NCBI GenBank assembly: GCA_016800925.1
Contig: JABCPU010000009.1
Location: 372,001 to 436,000, forward strand
DNA: 64,000 bases
Direction: 5' to 3'
From: Suillus spraguei
Taxonomy: Eukaryota > Basidiomycota > Agaricomycetes > Boletales > Suillaceae
The notes below the pieces were generated by a model. The model saw only the letters and a program-made list of their open reading frames with translations. It had not been told where the DNA came from and made no database searches. Shown piece by piece: positions 44,536 through 57,480 of the stretch (the stretch's first letter is position 1; every line of letters begins with the position of its first letter). Made by a program: the position numbers and the translations under genes.

Positions 44536-45896
44536 TTATCTCATATTCGGCCCTAGTGTTGACATCTCCTTTGCCAATGCCCGAGGAGGTGACCTCCTCC
44601 CTGATGGCTGGTGTTCATTCCCTATTCCGTACGCTGAAGTACTATCACTGCGAGAAAATTGTGGTATATAGACGTGCAGGCGCTTCATAGTATACTGCTG
44701 CAAATCGTTTTGTTCCGTCTCGGTGTTTGCCCCCTTAGTCGAGAAGTAACTGTGCTTTCTATTGATGGCAATCCGAATAAGCACCATGTAGAAGGTAATC
44801 GATATGATCTGCATGACCTAATTGATGGCAGCTCAGTATATTATATAACAGGTGTCAGAAGAGTGATTACCATGTCCACCATGACATAATCTCCGTTGTT
44901 CGAGCAGAGGAAACAGATTAGTGCGGTGACAAGTCCCACGGAGTACAAAACAGCGGCATCCACGAGTACGCGCACTATTGGCATCATATTGCTCTTCGCG
45001 CTAACGCGAATTATAGCGGCATTGTGTTCAATCGCCCATACTCGATATGCCAGTAATCCTGAACATATTCAGAGCCTTCGTATTGCACTCGCGGAAACAA
45101 GCTTACCTGAACTCAACATATTAGCTGCAAATGTCGAGACAAAAAACGCCATGACCCACGTGCCAAGTTCTAGGGCGAACATACTAGTACTGGACTCGGA
45201 TTGCGAAATACTATAGACCGCATGGATACCAGTGACTGCAAGGCAATATCAGATCACAGAACTTCCTTAAGCTGGTTGTCATTGCGGCCTTACCTGCGAC
45301 GCTACACCACAGCATGCTTGGTAGGATGATGACCCTCACGGATTGCCAAACAACATAGCAGCGATAAATCTTGTATCAAGTAAGGCGCTTCTGTAAGTTC
45401 AAAGGATCCTAAAGTGGCAGATTGAAATATGAACCTACCACCACTCCATCAGCAAGTAAAGTTTGCAAGACGTATAACGTATCATTGATCACATACGTTT
45501 CTTGCGAAACGTTTGCGAAGAATGCTACTGGCCCGTCTGGATACGTATCGCGATACTTCACCAGTCCATCATACACACGAATGATGCTCATGACAATATG
45601 CTTGGTAAATGTCAGTAGATGCCAGATGTAAGAAGCCTTGAGGAAGGGCTCACCGCAGTACTCAGTAACAACAGGAGGATGGCCACTGCGGCGATTGAGC
45701 GGTTGATGTCCTGCGTGTGTTGTTTGTAGGTCAAAGACCAGATGGTGCCCAAAAACATCAGCAATGAAAAACCTGGAGAGGCGAGTTGACCCTAGCTTGA
45801 TAGACCGAATGATTTGTGATACTCACCGTATAAAATGCCTTCCAGCACTACTGTCATTAGAGCGCTGGTATCCATTGGAATACCTCCTGAAGCCAT
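44536..45896 (-). CDS. Intact basidiomycete multi-pass (about 7 TM) membrane protein, 341 aa, 7 exons
   Basis: Exons 45827-45896, 45654-45772, 45439-45600, 45294-45369, 45107-45235, 44871-45058 and 44536-44817 total 1,026 nt and are open throughout; introns are 48-69 nt, GT-AG. Start: MASGGIPMDTSALMTVVLEG. Hydrophobic segments: FSLLMFLGTIW, AAVAILLLLLS, YVLQTLLADGVV, VIILPSMLWCSVA, VMAFFVSTFAANML, VRVLVDAAVLYSV, ITFYMVLIRIAI; a hydrophilic Ser-rich C-terminal tail follows. I recognise it as a large Agaricomycete-specific family of unknown function, probably at the plasma membrane. A truncated paralog lies at 19364-20318 beside the receptor genes. A sensor or receptor role is speculation. Confidence 0.88.
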
Positions 45897-47248
45897 GGCG
45901 AAAAATGGGTGATGTACAGTGTGTGCATCTTTTGTATACATGTTATATAGAAACGAATCAGATCACCGTCAGATCACCAATCCTCAGGTGGAGCTTGGTG
46001 ATGGACCTCGTCATTCTACTTATTTGGTCTACCTGATGAGGCTAGCAGATTCAATATCGGTTTCATTCACAGGGCGCACCTCCTCTGGACTAGTCTCCTT
46101 CTGCGCAAAGTCGGAGGAGATGTTTCGGGTCGGCGCGCGTCACGCGTTAAATATAAGTCTAATGCGACAAAGCAGTCTACACTGTAATGATCAATTAAAT
46201 TATACGACTTGTCGCGATAAACCACAGCAGAAATTTCTGAGATAATAACAATAATTAGTAGAATGCTAGACTTCACATTTCAAAATCAGGATCACATACA
46301 CGAAACCTTAGAGGTAGCATCACAACCAGGCCACTCTATATCCGCCACAGCCCACTGAAACGCACAAAGAGCGCAATCACGACCTAGTCCCGCACCTATC
46401 GATACCATACGCGTTCCTCGGATCTATGTCAAAATTACGCCGCGGATAGTTACAAGCATCTAATCTTGATCCACTCACCCCGAAGTGCTGCTGGACCCTT
46501 GAGGAGGCTTGAAGATGAAGATACTCTAGTGTCAAATGCATGCGTACGTCTTCACAGATAGTGCGTCATTATGAACAAGGATGTTCATGGACTGAGGGAC
46601 TTCAATGACCTTGATAATATATCCTCGGCCAATAAAGGTACCAGTGGAACCGAGAGAGTAACTGGATAACCCGACCGACCTTCTCACAAAGTCAGTCACT
46701 GTGATCAGGATGAAGAAGACTCGCACCTTTAGTTGTTTCATAGCGCTCGGATTTGAAGTGAATATAAAAAATGACAGTAAAGATAGCTATGACGTCAGGA
46801 ACCCGGGACAGCGAGATGCTAGTGAAGTTTCAACCATGCATTCCCATGAATAGACACAGGGGGTGCGCCAACCGCCACTTAATAGCCACGTATGAGTCTG
46901 TGCCAGCGGAATGTTCACCGAGCAGTGGATGCCCTGAATGCCGTTGATTTATGGTTGACCGGCATGCTTTTAAGCAACAAACTTATTACTACCAGCAGGA
47001 TACGCTTTGTGGTTGAGACCTTTATCATCGCGCTTTAGTTGTGGTTGAATGATTTTATTCGTCAACTTGGCACAAAGTCTCGTTGATGTCGGATGGTAGT
47101 TGATGTAAAGGATGTACAAGTACTTCCAAATAAGCACCCCAACGTAAAATTAACAACAACCATTAAGTCGCACTCCTTCTCCATTCCACTCCCTTTAGAA
47201 TCATAATTACTTTAGCAGTGCAGCAGGCATGCACCGCCGAAAGTCTAG
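45897..47248. other. Upstream region; one doubtful small ORF
   Basis: A 69-aa minus-strand ORF at 46532-46741 (MKQLKVRVFFILITVTDF) has a signal-peptide-like start and could splice to a Cys-containing exon near 46284-46430. I could not confirm the join, so it is not called as a gene. The rest contains nothing recognised. Confidence 0.35.
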
Positions 47249-50138
47249 CAAGGAAACGTAGACGACGGTGACACGTTTGTTCTCATTCCAGACAATGAGC
47301 CAACGACGGCGCCCACGTTGACAGCGGCGCCTGCAAGGCTTGGACTATCACACCTCAATCCAGGAATACCAGCACGGCCACCAACAGTGAGACGTCCACC
47401 TAGCATTTCCCTAAATTCACCGCCCAGCTCGCCCTTCCGTGCATCACATGCTCGGGTACGTAGCATATCCTCAGGCCCGTTTATCCCACCCGTGTCATCC
47501 CCGCTCGCAAATACATTCCACGTCCCACTCCATCCATTTGAACCGGGTCAGGTTGACGACGCTGCGGAAGGACTTAGAGGACACGGACGAAGACACAGCC
47601 GAGTGCATTCTCGCAACCTATCGATATTCTTTCCTCGACCACACGCAACCATCTCTGAAGATCTCCCCTCAGACATCGAATCTGCCCCAAATAACCACTC
47701 ACAGTCCCAAATCAACCTTCATATAACCGCATCGCAAAGCGAGCCCCTTCAAATCGGGCACGACCTTACAGCTTCTTTTTCATTCGGCTCCTCGGACTCT
47801 ATACCTAAGTCAAACTCTACAGGTGTAATCCCAGCTGGCGTGACAGCACGTAGAGGTCATCATCATAAACATTCACTCTCTCATAACTTCTTTTCTTTCC
47901 TTGACCCTGCTCGTCAATTACAACCGGAAGCAAAACCTCAGGAGTTACATACGGCTCCTACCCCTGCTCCGATGTCTCCATGGAGTCCGGTGAGCAATAT
48001 CCAAGGCGGCGAGAGCACAAGCTCTAGTAAGGTCGATCTCACAACAGGCACCAGCTCTCGTTCCAGCTCAGCATCCCCTGTACCCCCTTCTTCGCCTTAT
48101 CTCTCTTTGAATTTAAGCAAAGACGGTCTTTTGGCGCGAGTTGCATGCATACTGCAATTCTGCTTGGGCGGGTTGCTCTGGGTGCGCGGACAGGCTATCG
48201 GGTCGTTGGCTTGTACAGGCCTAGGGTATTGGGTTGTGTTCGACGCGTTTGGAATTGCAGCGGGTGGGCCTCTTCTTGGGAGAAGCAAGGGTGGTTTTAG
48301 GTGAGTTTTGTTCTTCAGTCCTCTCCACGCATATATCGTTGCTTGTCTGCGCAAGTGCATACGTATCCATGTTCCCACATATACCCACTGTCTGCTCCCA
48401 ATGCTACTGTCCTGAACTAACCCCTTACCAGCCCAGCACGCACACAAACAACCCTGCTCTTCGCTCAATGTGTCTACCTCATGTTCGCAGGCGTGTACGT
48501 AGCAAAAGAAGCTGTTGAACATATTCTACTTTCCACGGGACACGGACATGGTCATGGGCGCCCTTCCCCTTCTCTCTCCCCTGCCGTTTCATCACCGTCA
48601 GCTTTGAAAGCATCCCTGAACGCAGCTAGGGGTATCACGCGAGGCTTGGGTCTGCATGGCGCAGGTGAGATGGGGAATGATGGACATCATCATCATCCGG
48701 GAGATGAGAGACCTGAGATGTTGGGGTGCGTCTTCTCCTTACCTCGTATGGATTGGTGTGAGGCTCATGGATTTGACATCTCTCTTTTTTTGGTTTGGTC
48801 CTCTGTGGGGTTCTGGATCTGCTTCTTGTGCGGGGGATCTGCGCTGCATCTCACACGATACTTCCTACGCCAACTGCAGATTGCGTTATCCACTTGGTCT
48901 GGTTATAATGGTCCTCCTCTCGCTCCTCGCTACTTCCATTCTGTTCGAGCATCACGATGTGTTGGTTAGAGGTGTGTTTTCGTCGTCCGTCCGTCCTTCA
49001 ACGTCCTTGTTTGTTCAAGTCCGTTTCGTTTTGTCGTTCGTTATGTCACTCATTCACATTATATATTGGTTCTTCTCAGAGCTGGCCGCGGGGTGGTGTT
49101 TTTTGTATTTGTGGCTCTGGACACTGATTGCATACTCATTCTAACCCGCACCTTCCCCTCCCTCCTTTTTTCCCCCCTTCTTTACACCTCAACTGACGCC
49201 TCCACCAGTAACTAACAAACACATACATTTCCCATCCCCGCTCTCTCTCTTCCAGCGCTCCCGACTTCCTCCATCGTTCTCTGTGCCAGGAAAAGGACAA
49301 CCGCAAGCGCCATGGGAGAGAATCCTGAGGAACCCGTACGCTCTTCCTCCAATTCTATTTTGTTTGGCGATATTGGGGGGTGAGATGGTTTTGAATGTGT
49401 GAGTACCTGTTCTTGTTTTTGTTTGACGAGTGCTTTTGTTACTCGACTTCATTCATTCTTGCCACGACCTTTGTCCTCATTCGTGAGACTCCTTCCTGCT
49501 CAACGACCTACCTTCGAGTAATGTTTCTTAATGACATGACCTACGCTAACTCTCCACGTAGCGCACACTACACGCCCTTCGACCTTTCTCTGGCAACCCT
49601 CCAGGTTATCATCACCACGCATGTTGCATACGCAGCGTGTATAGTCCTCGGCGGTGTATTATTGCAGACTGCACCTGCAGCGTCGTTCGGTGGTGCAGGT
49701 GGTATAGGCACGAAAGGCACGGGCATAAACGCAAAAGGCACAAACACCATCGAATCTAAAATGGAATCCTTCTGGCGCGTCGTCCGCGAAATCGAGCGAC
49801 ACGAACACGTCACGAGTCTCCCTGCTCCGCATGTATGGCAGGTGTGTCCGCCCGGACAGGGGGAAATGAGGTCTTCTGGATTCCAGTCTGCGCCAGGGTT
49901 GAAATCATCGTCTGCGCAACGATCTGTTCTCTCACCCTCTTTGTCCTACGCGCCGAGAGGACCAGAGCCGCAGTTGATAATTACGCTCTCACCACATGTC
50001 CCGTCTTCGTTGCGCGATGAAGAGATATTGAAGTTTACACGGTGGGCATATAAAAGGGTTAGGGAGGTGTTTGTTGGTGACGGAATGAGGGGGTTTGGGG
50101 TGGAGGTTGAGGTGTGCGTGGGTGTTATCAGGGGGTAG
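47249..50138 (+). CDS. CDF-type zinc transporter, Zrg17/Msc2-like (multi-exon)
   Basis: Exon 1 is open from 47249 to 48300; intron 48301-48431; exon 2 runs from 48432 to about 48720; later exons cover about 48880-48970, 49255-49400 and 49560-50138. The long disordered N-terminus contains a His-rich block (RRGHHHKHSLSHNFFSFL) typical of fungal Zrg17-like proteins. TM segments include ARVACILQFCLGGLLWV, PYALPPILFCLAILGGEMV and YAACIVLGGVLLQTAP. The cytoplasmic C-terminal domain (FWRVVREIERHEHVTSLPAP) has the CDF fold pattern. In yeasts Zrg17 pairs with Msc2/Cis4 to load zinc into the ER and Golgi. The first ATG and the middle exon borders are not settled. Confidence 0.68.
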
Positions 50139-51249
50139 GTGTATGGGGGAAGCGGGGGCGGCAGCGCTATATACCCTTCTTTATGTTTACCTTTCCCAGC
50201 TACGCTGAATACCCTTCTCATTCCGACAGGCTGAGAATTGCAAAATTTTACGCTGATTCTGGCCACACGCACACGGCGATATAATGGTTGGTCAATCCGC
50301 AGTTAACTAGTGCCATTCTACATATTTAGCTCGGTTGACACGCACGCGATGGGACTACGACGGAGTATCTGGTACAAGACGGCTTGTCGACGTGAGCTGG
50401 GAAGTTGGGATACCGATTAACCAATGGTCAAGCGTTCAATAGTTTTCAGGCTCCTGATTACTTGGCTACCATATCTCTGCCGTGTAACTAAAGATACTCC
50501 GTTTCCCCACGAGGTTGAAGCTTGAAGCAATGTGGCACACGACCGCATATAGGCCAGTCGTTAGGCATATATATGACAGGTATGTCCAATTGTACAGTCG
50601 CTATCTATCATTCACCATGAGATTTTCTGCGTGTGCATCACGGAAGTTGTTTCCACCTCTGATTCGGCACCACGTCAAGATCTATTATGTTTCTTCCCCC
50701 ACCAATGTGACCTGAATTCGCTTTTGGTCTTACGAGAACCGAACTGTGCTCACCCTGTCAACCGTGGCGGATAGGCCAAATATTAACATCAGTGAACGCC
50801 CGAGTCCTTGAAATTATAGCTGTGGGAACTATAAGAGGGGCTTTGCGCAGGACAGCCCTTACCATTAAATATAGATTCGCCTGCCGGTTCATAACAGTGT
50901 CGTGACTTGGGGTCTTTGCAATGAGCAAGGGATAGCAGCTCACTGACATTGATGTTGTTGATCTTTCTTGGCCACCGTGATCAAACATTGCTTAGATTCT
51001 AATGCTATCCGAGACTTGCCAGCTCTAGCACTGTTAACAAACATAGATCGGCCTGCCAGTTCAAAACAGGGTTGTGACGTGCTGCCATTGTGGCCAGCAA
51101 GAAATGAGATCTAAGTAATATTTGAACAGATCCAGCACCATAGAATCGCATTTTCTCGCAGTGTGGGGTGTAGGCTTAGCAGCGATTATTCACACGATTT
51201 TGACACACAGATTCGTTGCATAATCGTTCACTCTGACTACCACTAATTA
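50139..51249. other. No gene recognised
   Basis: 3' flank of the transporter gene plus spacer before its duplicated fragment. Two related stretches (50800-50910 and 51040-51110) share ATAGATTCGCCTGCC-like sequence, perhaps a short degenerate repeat. Confidence 0.35.
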
Positions 51250-52454
51250 GAGCATCACGATGTGTTGATTAGAGGTGCGTATTTTTCGTTCGCCCCTCTT
51301 TTCGTGCAGTTCTTTTTTGTCCGAGTTTTGTTTTGCCCGTAGCTCAATTGCGTTCGCTTTGTTTATTTGTCCTTCTGGTTGGGTGCGCAATGATGTTCAT
51401 ATCTTGCTCGGTCTGAATACTGATTTCATACTCATTCTGATGCGAACCTTTCCCTCTCCCTTTTTCTCCCTTCCATTGCCCTTACTCCCCAACTAACACC
51501 TTCTACTAGTAACGAACAATCACATTCACCTCCCATCCTCGCTCTCTCTATTCCAGCACTCCTGACTCCCTCCATCATTCTCGGTTCATGGAAGAGGATA
51601 GCTGCAAACGCCATGGGAGAGAATACCGAGGAACCCGTATGCTCTTCCTCCGATTCTGTTTTGTTTGGCGATATTGGGGGGTGAGATGGGTTTGAGACTC
51701 CCTCTTGCTCAACGACCTACCTTCGAGTACTCTTGCTCGACGACATAACCTACGCTTACTTTCCATGCAGCGCACATTATACACCCTTCGACCTTTCTCT
51801 GGCATCCCTCCAGGTTATTATCACCACGCATATCACATACGCAGCGTGTATAGTGCTAGGTGGTGTATTATTGCAGACTGCACCTGCAACGTCGTTCGGT
51901 GGCGTGGGTGATATAGGCACAATGGGCATGGGCATAAATGCAAAAGGCACGAACACCTTAGAATGAAATCCTTCTGGCGCGTACGTCACGAGTCTCCCTG
52001 CTCCGCATGTGTGGCATGTGTGTCCACCCAGACAAAAGGAGATGACGTTTTCTGGATTATGGTCTGCGCCAGGGTTGGGGTTCTCGTCTGCGGTACGATC
52101 TGCTCTCTCACCCTCTTTTCCCGACGCGCCAACACGACCAGAACCGCAGTTGATAATCACGCTCTCACCACATGTCCCGTCTTCCTTGCGCGATGAAGAG
52201 GTATTGAAGTTTATGCGGGCATGTCAGGGGGTTAGGGGAGGCGTTTGTTGGTGATAGAATGAAGGGGCTTGGGGCGGAGGTTGAGGTGTGCGTGGGTGTT
52301 ATTAGGGGGTAGATGCATGGAGGAAGCAGAGGCGGCAGCGCTATATAACTTTCTTTATGTTTATCTTTCCCAGCTACGCTGAATACCCTTCTCATTCCGA
52401 CAGGCTGAGAATTGCAAAATATTCGGCTGATTCTGGCCACACGCGCACGGCGAT
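51250..52454 (+). pseudogene. Tandem duplicate of the 3' half of the zinc transporter gene (decayed)
   Basis: Matches 48949-50282 in order, starting GAGCATCACGATGTGTTG and ending CTGGCCACACGC, but about 130 bp shorter. The last exon still reads HYTPFDLSLASLQVIITT ... VLLQTAPATSFGG, then meets a stop at 51966 and a deletion in the CDF tail. It lacks exon 1, exon 2 and any promoter. Confidence 0.88.
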
Positions 52455-54038
52455 GGAAAACTGGGTCAGTTTGACATGCGGACTTACAAAAGACCGACAT
52501 TTGACAGCGGCACGTCGGCATGAGACGTTTAGAACATTTAGAACAGTGTTCTAAACGCTGCGGGAAGTCATCCAGTAGAATTGTGTTCTACCCCTCACGT
52601 GCTATCGTGGTGTGTAATTGCGCTGGCCCCCGATATTGTTATTGATGGTATCCTCTCCCCGCCTGTGTGGATGAGAGGCCCAATGGTCTCAGGAACGTAA
52701 ACACGCCTTCAAACAGGCAGTCATTTCATCAACGTTCTTGACGATTCTAGTTCGTCCCCGGTATAATGATTGATGTTGCAAGACACAATCTTTGCCTTGG
52801 GGATAGCCGAACTATGATAGACTGATAAGATGGGACGATGTATCTGACTTGGCACTAACAGTCAAGTAACATGTCGTTTTTTTTTAATTACAACTAACCT
52901 TCTATATTGAGAGTGTACTCTATGAAGGACAATACTATCTAGTCTAAGGGTCCCCAGTGCCCTGAGTGCATCTCCGAATCCGTGAATGCCCTGACCTAGG
53001 ACGTACCCAGTCAGTCCGCCGTTCCCGCGGGCCGTTTTAGACGCGCGGTTCGTTGGAGGTGAGATGGCTTTAGACTCTGCGTTTTAGGCGTGGTTATGAG
53101 CTAACTTATGAGGACTTCTGTAACGCGTACTCGGCCCAAATTGGCTGGTACAGGAATCGAGACTGAATGCAGTGAATGTATGTATAATGAAGAATGGGTC
53201 CGGAAGTTGGCGGAGGGTTTCTTCTGATTCGCTGACTGATTCCAGTGATGGCGGCATGATTCCGTGTGGGCGAGGGTGAGGGGTGGGAGTGGGTGATTGT
53301 TGCGGGTGACTTGCGTTAAGGCTGAACGAGCGTGCTCGTGCTTGGTATATGCAGCGCTACCAATGTTCGTCTAGGGGGCGAAAGAGACTAATAGTTATTC
53401 ATTTGCAGGAGTGCGGGGGAGCGTGACTTCACCGAATGTAGCTCTCAGTCTTCCCGTGGAATTGACATATCGAACAAGATTAACATGTCGTTGGTACTCG
53501 ATAAGCTCTGAGAATGAAACCCTGCGTTGGCCATCATATACACGTCTTGTTTGCATATCATAATTCTAGCAGTCCTGGTACTAAGGAATATAGAAGGAAC
53601 GACCGACTGGAGTACTGTTGATATAGTCCTGAAGTGTGGAGAGTTAAAGTGTCAACGTCTTTCAAAATTCTAGCGAAGTGAGCTATTGGGGTGGGGGAAC
53701 GAGAATGTAAAGAAGAGGATCGAGAGAAAAGGAAAGGGTCGTCATCCGAGACCATCTCAATATAGTTTGGGTTGTCGCACCTAGTCGCACGACTTTCATT
53801 CAGAATCCGAGCAGATGTATGTACGTCATATCATCCCGATTCTACAGAAGTGCATTTGGGACGTGTCCGTGCCCATGTTCTGGAATACGCGATAGTACTA
53901 ACCATGTCATAATGATATAGTCTGTATTGATCCCCGTTCTGTGAATAACAACTGCGTTTGAATTCTAGACCATGTTGCCATTTTCGAAGTCCGTGCAGTG
54001 GCAGGAACGGACATCATCGTCATCTCTCGATCTTATTT
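52455..54038. other. No gene recognised
   Basis: Contains a T-rich run at 52870 and short ORFs only (such as 53558-53755, Ser-rich, unsupported). Confidence 0.4.
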
Positions 54039-54040
54039 AC

Positions 54041-54313
54041 CATCAGGAAATTCACACATTCCTTGACGTGCCCTTATGCGGACTTATTTACACTTAACTG
54101 CCTTGGTGAAATTGAATCTACTTGTCCAAAATTTCAATGTGAATGAATTCAGAAAAAAAAAGTTGAGATATATTAATATACATGTTTTATTGTATTTCGC
54201 ACTCAAAAAATATAAGATATGCCAGGTGAATGATGTGAGAGAGAGCAAACAAGTTTTGAGATAAGTGAGTTAAGCTGATTAAGCATGTTAAGGAATGTGT
54301 GAATTTCCTGATG
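54041..54313 (-). mobile_element. MITE copy 4 (273 bp, AC duplication)
   Basis: Same orientation as copy 3 and apparently identical to it. Flanked by AC at 54039-54040 and 54314-54315. Confidence 0.92.
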
Positions 54314-54765
54314 ACGTTATCGGTCATTCGTCTACCTGGCCATAATCTCAAATTATTTCACTTGGTGGCCTTTCATCAATGCAGGTCATCTGTACAGCTA
54401 TTTTGTAGGTTTGCGGAGAGCAGTCGGATGTTGACACTAATCTCTTGACCTACTCTATCCTTTGTTTCAACAACTCTTCGACATCTGCAACGTACCATGC
54501 ACTCAGACTCGGATGCAGGACAGGATAGACGACCATGATAAATATACCACGTATTCATTCACAAAAGAAATATCCTATGGTACTAGACGCAAACTCGCAC
54601 AGAATTCACGTCAACAAGACCAGCCGCGCTCCTATATTCTAATCGTGGTATACAGAAACTCAAGTAATCTCCGTAGCCTACGTGAGAAGAGTCCGTGTAA
54701 CCTTCAAATCCGTATACTGCTTTACGTCTGAAAATCTATACTTCATATACTTTGGCAATTCCATA

Positions 54766-56223
54766 TTAGTTGTCGAAGGCATTAGTGAACTGGGTTTGGG
54801 CAAAACCGACCCGGGACTTTTCGGCATCGAACACAGTGTAGAAGCGCTGGAGGAATACGTAGCCAATAATAAAGTCGACCCCTGTGCCACTGGGTGTGGA
54901 AAGGCTTCTAACGACGAGAAATATATCATTGGCATTGGCATTAATGACGTAGTTGATAGAACGAGGCCAGATTTGCGCATTGGGGCTGAGACTGTAGACT
55001 TGCTGTGCAAATGGTGAACAAGGGGTATGAGGGCTGACAGAATTGACTTACCGAGCCAATATGGAATTTCAAGGGACTTAGGTTATAGTACTGGTGAGTG
55101 GAAATCTGGAGAAGGCTATTCGCCGCCTTCACACCGCCGGTTGCAGTCTGGTACTTCTGATAGGCATCTATCGAACGCTGATGAGACCATTATTACTCGC
55201 TGCACTCTGAATACACACCGGAGGCAATGTAAAGAAAAGTGGAACCACAATCCACGACGCCAGCGGTATAGGGCGTGAGGTCTGTGTTGCCGTAGGCGAT
55301 CCTCCCATTGATACCCCAATAGTGCGATGAGAGGGGGGTGGTGGTGATATCACTGGAACAAAACAATTACTATAAGTCTGGATTGATCCAGAAGCTAAGG
55401 TGCCTTACGTGAATTCAATTTTACCGCTGTACCTGTGAAGGTCGACTCCACCAATGGTAATTTCTCCATAGTGGTTTGTATTTTCAACGACGGGCTGGAA
55501 AAATATACCGACAACGGGTGCAGTAATGGTGCGTTGCCTAAACAGGTAGTCAATGACAGACGGGATCGTTTCTTCTGGTGATTTCTTTAGGGCGCCGCGA
55601 CTTGACTCTGTAGGCCCGATGCCAAAGACACCGTCAAAACCGATGCCCCACGAAGTAGAGGCAACACCGATTAGCATCGTGTGGATGGTGAAACGAGCAC
55701 CGAGAGAGAATCTATCATTGAATATAGTTCCTATAGATACTAATCGTAGGTATTTTCAACTTATGATGTTGTTGTATGTCATACCTTGGAAGGAGCCAAA
55801 TGTATAATCGACCGCCACAGGCTGTTTAGTGTCGACGCCAGAGCTGCTCGCGTACAAAGTGCTGGCGCCAACCCATGTGATCGAGCTAGAGCTGTCAACA
55901 ATCAAATGATCTTCACTAATACATTAGCAGCCGCACGTTTTCTGAGTATTGAACTTACAGGTTTTTGGGGGAGAGCCAATGATAGCTGGTATGAAGTAGC
56001 CAAACTTCATGTTCAACACAGGGAAAATATTATCACGTCGGCCATGTGTACTGTATTCCCTAAAGCCCACTACGCGAGCTTCATCATGCCGCACCATGTC
56101 AGTGACATTGGTGAATATTGGTCTCCTGGTCATGGGGAGGGTCATGGAGGAATTGCGAACTTCAACGGGGGATCCCGTGATTGAGAAAGCCAGGAGCGCC
56201 AACAAGGATGCACCGGAGAACAT
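54766..56223 (-). CDS. Secreted A1-type aspartic protease homolog, 399 aa, with altered active-site motifs
   Basis: Six exons (55959-56223, 55785-55910, 55409-55730, 55219-55352, 55052-55167, 54766-55002) with introns of 48-56 nt join to 1,200 nt with no stop. Signal peptide MFSGASLLALLAFSITGS. The pepsin fold is evident: YHLIVDSSSSITWVGA, GFDGVFGIGP, YWGINGRIAYGN, VVDCGSTFLYIAS, LSPNAQIWPRS, FLQRFYTVFDAEKSRVGFAQ. The catalytic motifs are normally D-T/S-G. Here the first is Asp-Ser-Ser and the second Asp-Cys-Gly: both Asp residues remain but the flap-side Gly of the first is lost. It could be a weakened or non-proteolytic member. An MITE lies 450 bp downstream. Confidence 0.88.
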
Positions 56224-56644
56224 GACTTACTGGAAAGTCATATTTTACTCGATTATATACGTAATAGCGAACGCGATGGCAATATTGAGCACCTTAGCCA
56301 CGTCAGTCCCTCTCAAAAAAGTGATGACGAGATAGTTACGATGCGAGTCATCGCGAGTACAAGGATTCGACTTCCCGATAAAATGTGGCAAGAAATGGTT
56401 TGCTTTTAATCCTAGCATGTTATTTCAGTGTTGTCAGTTGTCAGTCAGCGTCGACTAAAAATAGACTGACTGAGATTGTGTATTCTACGTTAGTTCGAGG
56501 CACGAGAACGTACGTAGAATTAGATCTATGTGGCATCACAGCTTGTCGTGTTTCCCACGCTTCCTGCTTCTTACTACCTCGTAGCACTCGCAAGTCCTAT
56601 TCGCCGCGACGACACGCTCGTTTCGTCGCTTCTGCTTCATAAAC
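56224..56644. other. No gene recognised
   Basis: 5' flank of the protease gene. An 85-aa plus-strand ORF (56385-56642) has no recognisable motif. Confidence 0.35.
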
Positions 56645-57106
56645 AAAGATCCTTTTTCAGATATATTCATTACGCCTCGTATTCGCAATGATCCTAATTT
56701 GAACATTTGTCCGGACTATGCTTCAGAGGACTTCGCTAACACACGTGTGCAACTTGTCAATGAGAACACAACAGAAGAGCAAGCGGTCCAATTACTCAGA
56801 AACATTTGGCAAACAAAAAATGATCTGGACAAGCACTTATGGTGGGAGCAAGCAGAAGATGATAGAGAAGAACAAGTTCACTGTCAGTGCATCAAAGAAG
56901 ATGAGCAAGATTGTCTGAATCAGGAATGGATCAACAATGAAGAGGACACATTTGATCTTCTTGGTGGCGCAGTGGACGCAAGACAAACACGGGGCATGGG
57001 TCCTCCTGTCCAACCAAGTGGCACAGGGCCAATTCTCCTGGGTGCAATAATGGCAGGGGTTGTTCTGTGGGCTCCGTTAGTTGATGGACTCATTGGAATT
57101 CATTAG
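56645..57106 (+). pseudogene. DIRS Gag-like N-terminal fragment
   Basis: LNICPDYASEDFANTRVQLV ... TTEEQAVQLLRNIWQTKNDL and the following Glu/Gln-rich coiled coil align with residues about 7-90 of the DIRS Gag at 8845-10486 (IRPDYTLAEYQHERQQLI, TEQQAVRSLTALW). Past about 56950 the resemblance stops and unrelated sequence continues to a stop at 57106. Confidence 0.6.
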
Positions 57107-57480
57107 AGTACTCACTGGGCTGGGAATGAGAATATCACCTGTATCAATGACTGGAAGTTCCTCAGCTGGAGTGCTGGACATTGCCTGAGGGGTCTCGACG
57201 ACCTCTGGACGACTGCCGGAGGTGGCCTGATAATGGGTAAGCATAGGCAGGAGGTCTTGACAAAGAATGATGACTCACCATCACCTTGGGTGGACTGCTG
57301 GCAATGAGCTGATGAAATATACACATTTCTCCAAGTGCCGGACGACTAAATATTACTTACCGAAGCAGGACCAAATAATTGCTTCTTCGGGGAACGGGGT
57401 GAATGAGGGGAATGGGGTGTCCCTACCACCATTGTGGAGGGCCAGGGCAGGTTGAGCGCTGGCACTCCACTCAAAATAGG

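Noticed and set aside
46532..46741. A small secreted protein candidate (MKQLKVRVFFILITVTDF)
   Set aside because: The frame ends after 69 codons and the proposed downstream Cys-containing exon could not be joined with confidence.
47318..47320. TTG at 47318 taken as the start of the zinc transporter
   Set aside because: The frame is open further upstream to 47249, and the conserved-looking DDGDTFVLIPDNEP segment lies there, so this is not the start.
55168..55218. Apparent stops in the aspartic protease after the second catalytic motif
   Set aside because: They fall in a 51-nt intron; the joined exons read on in the expected family pattern.
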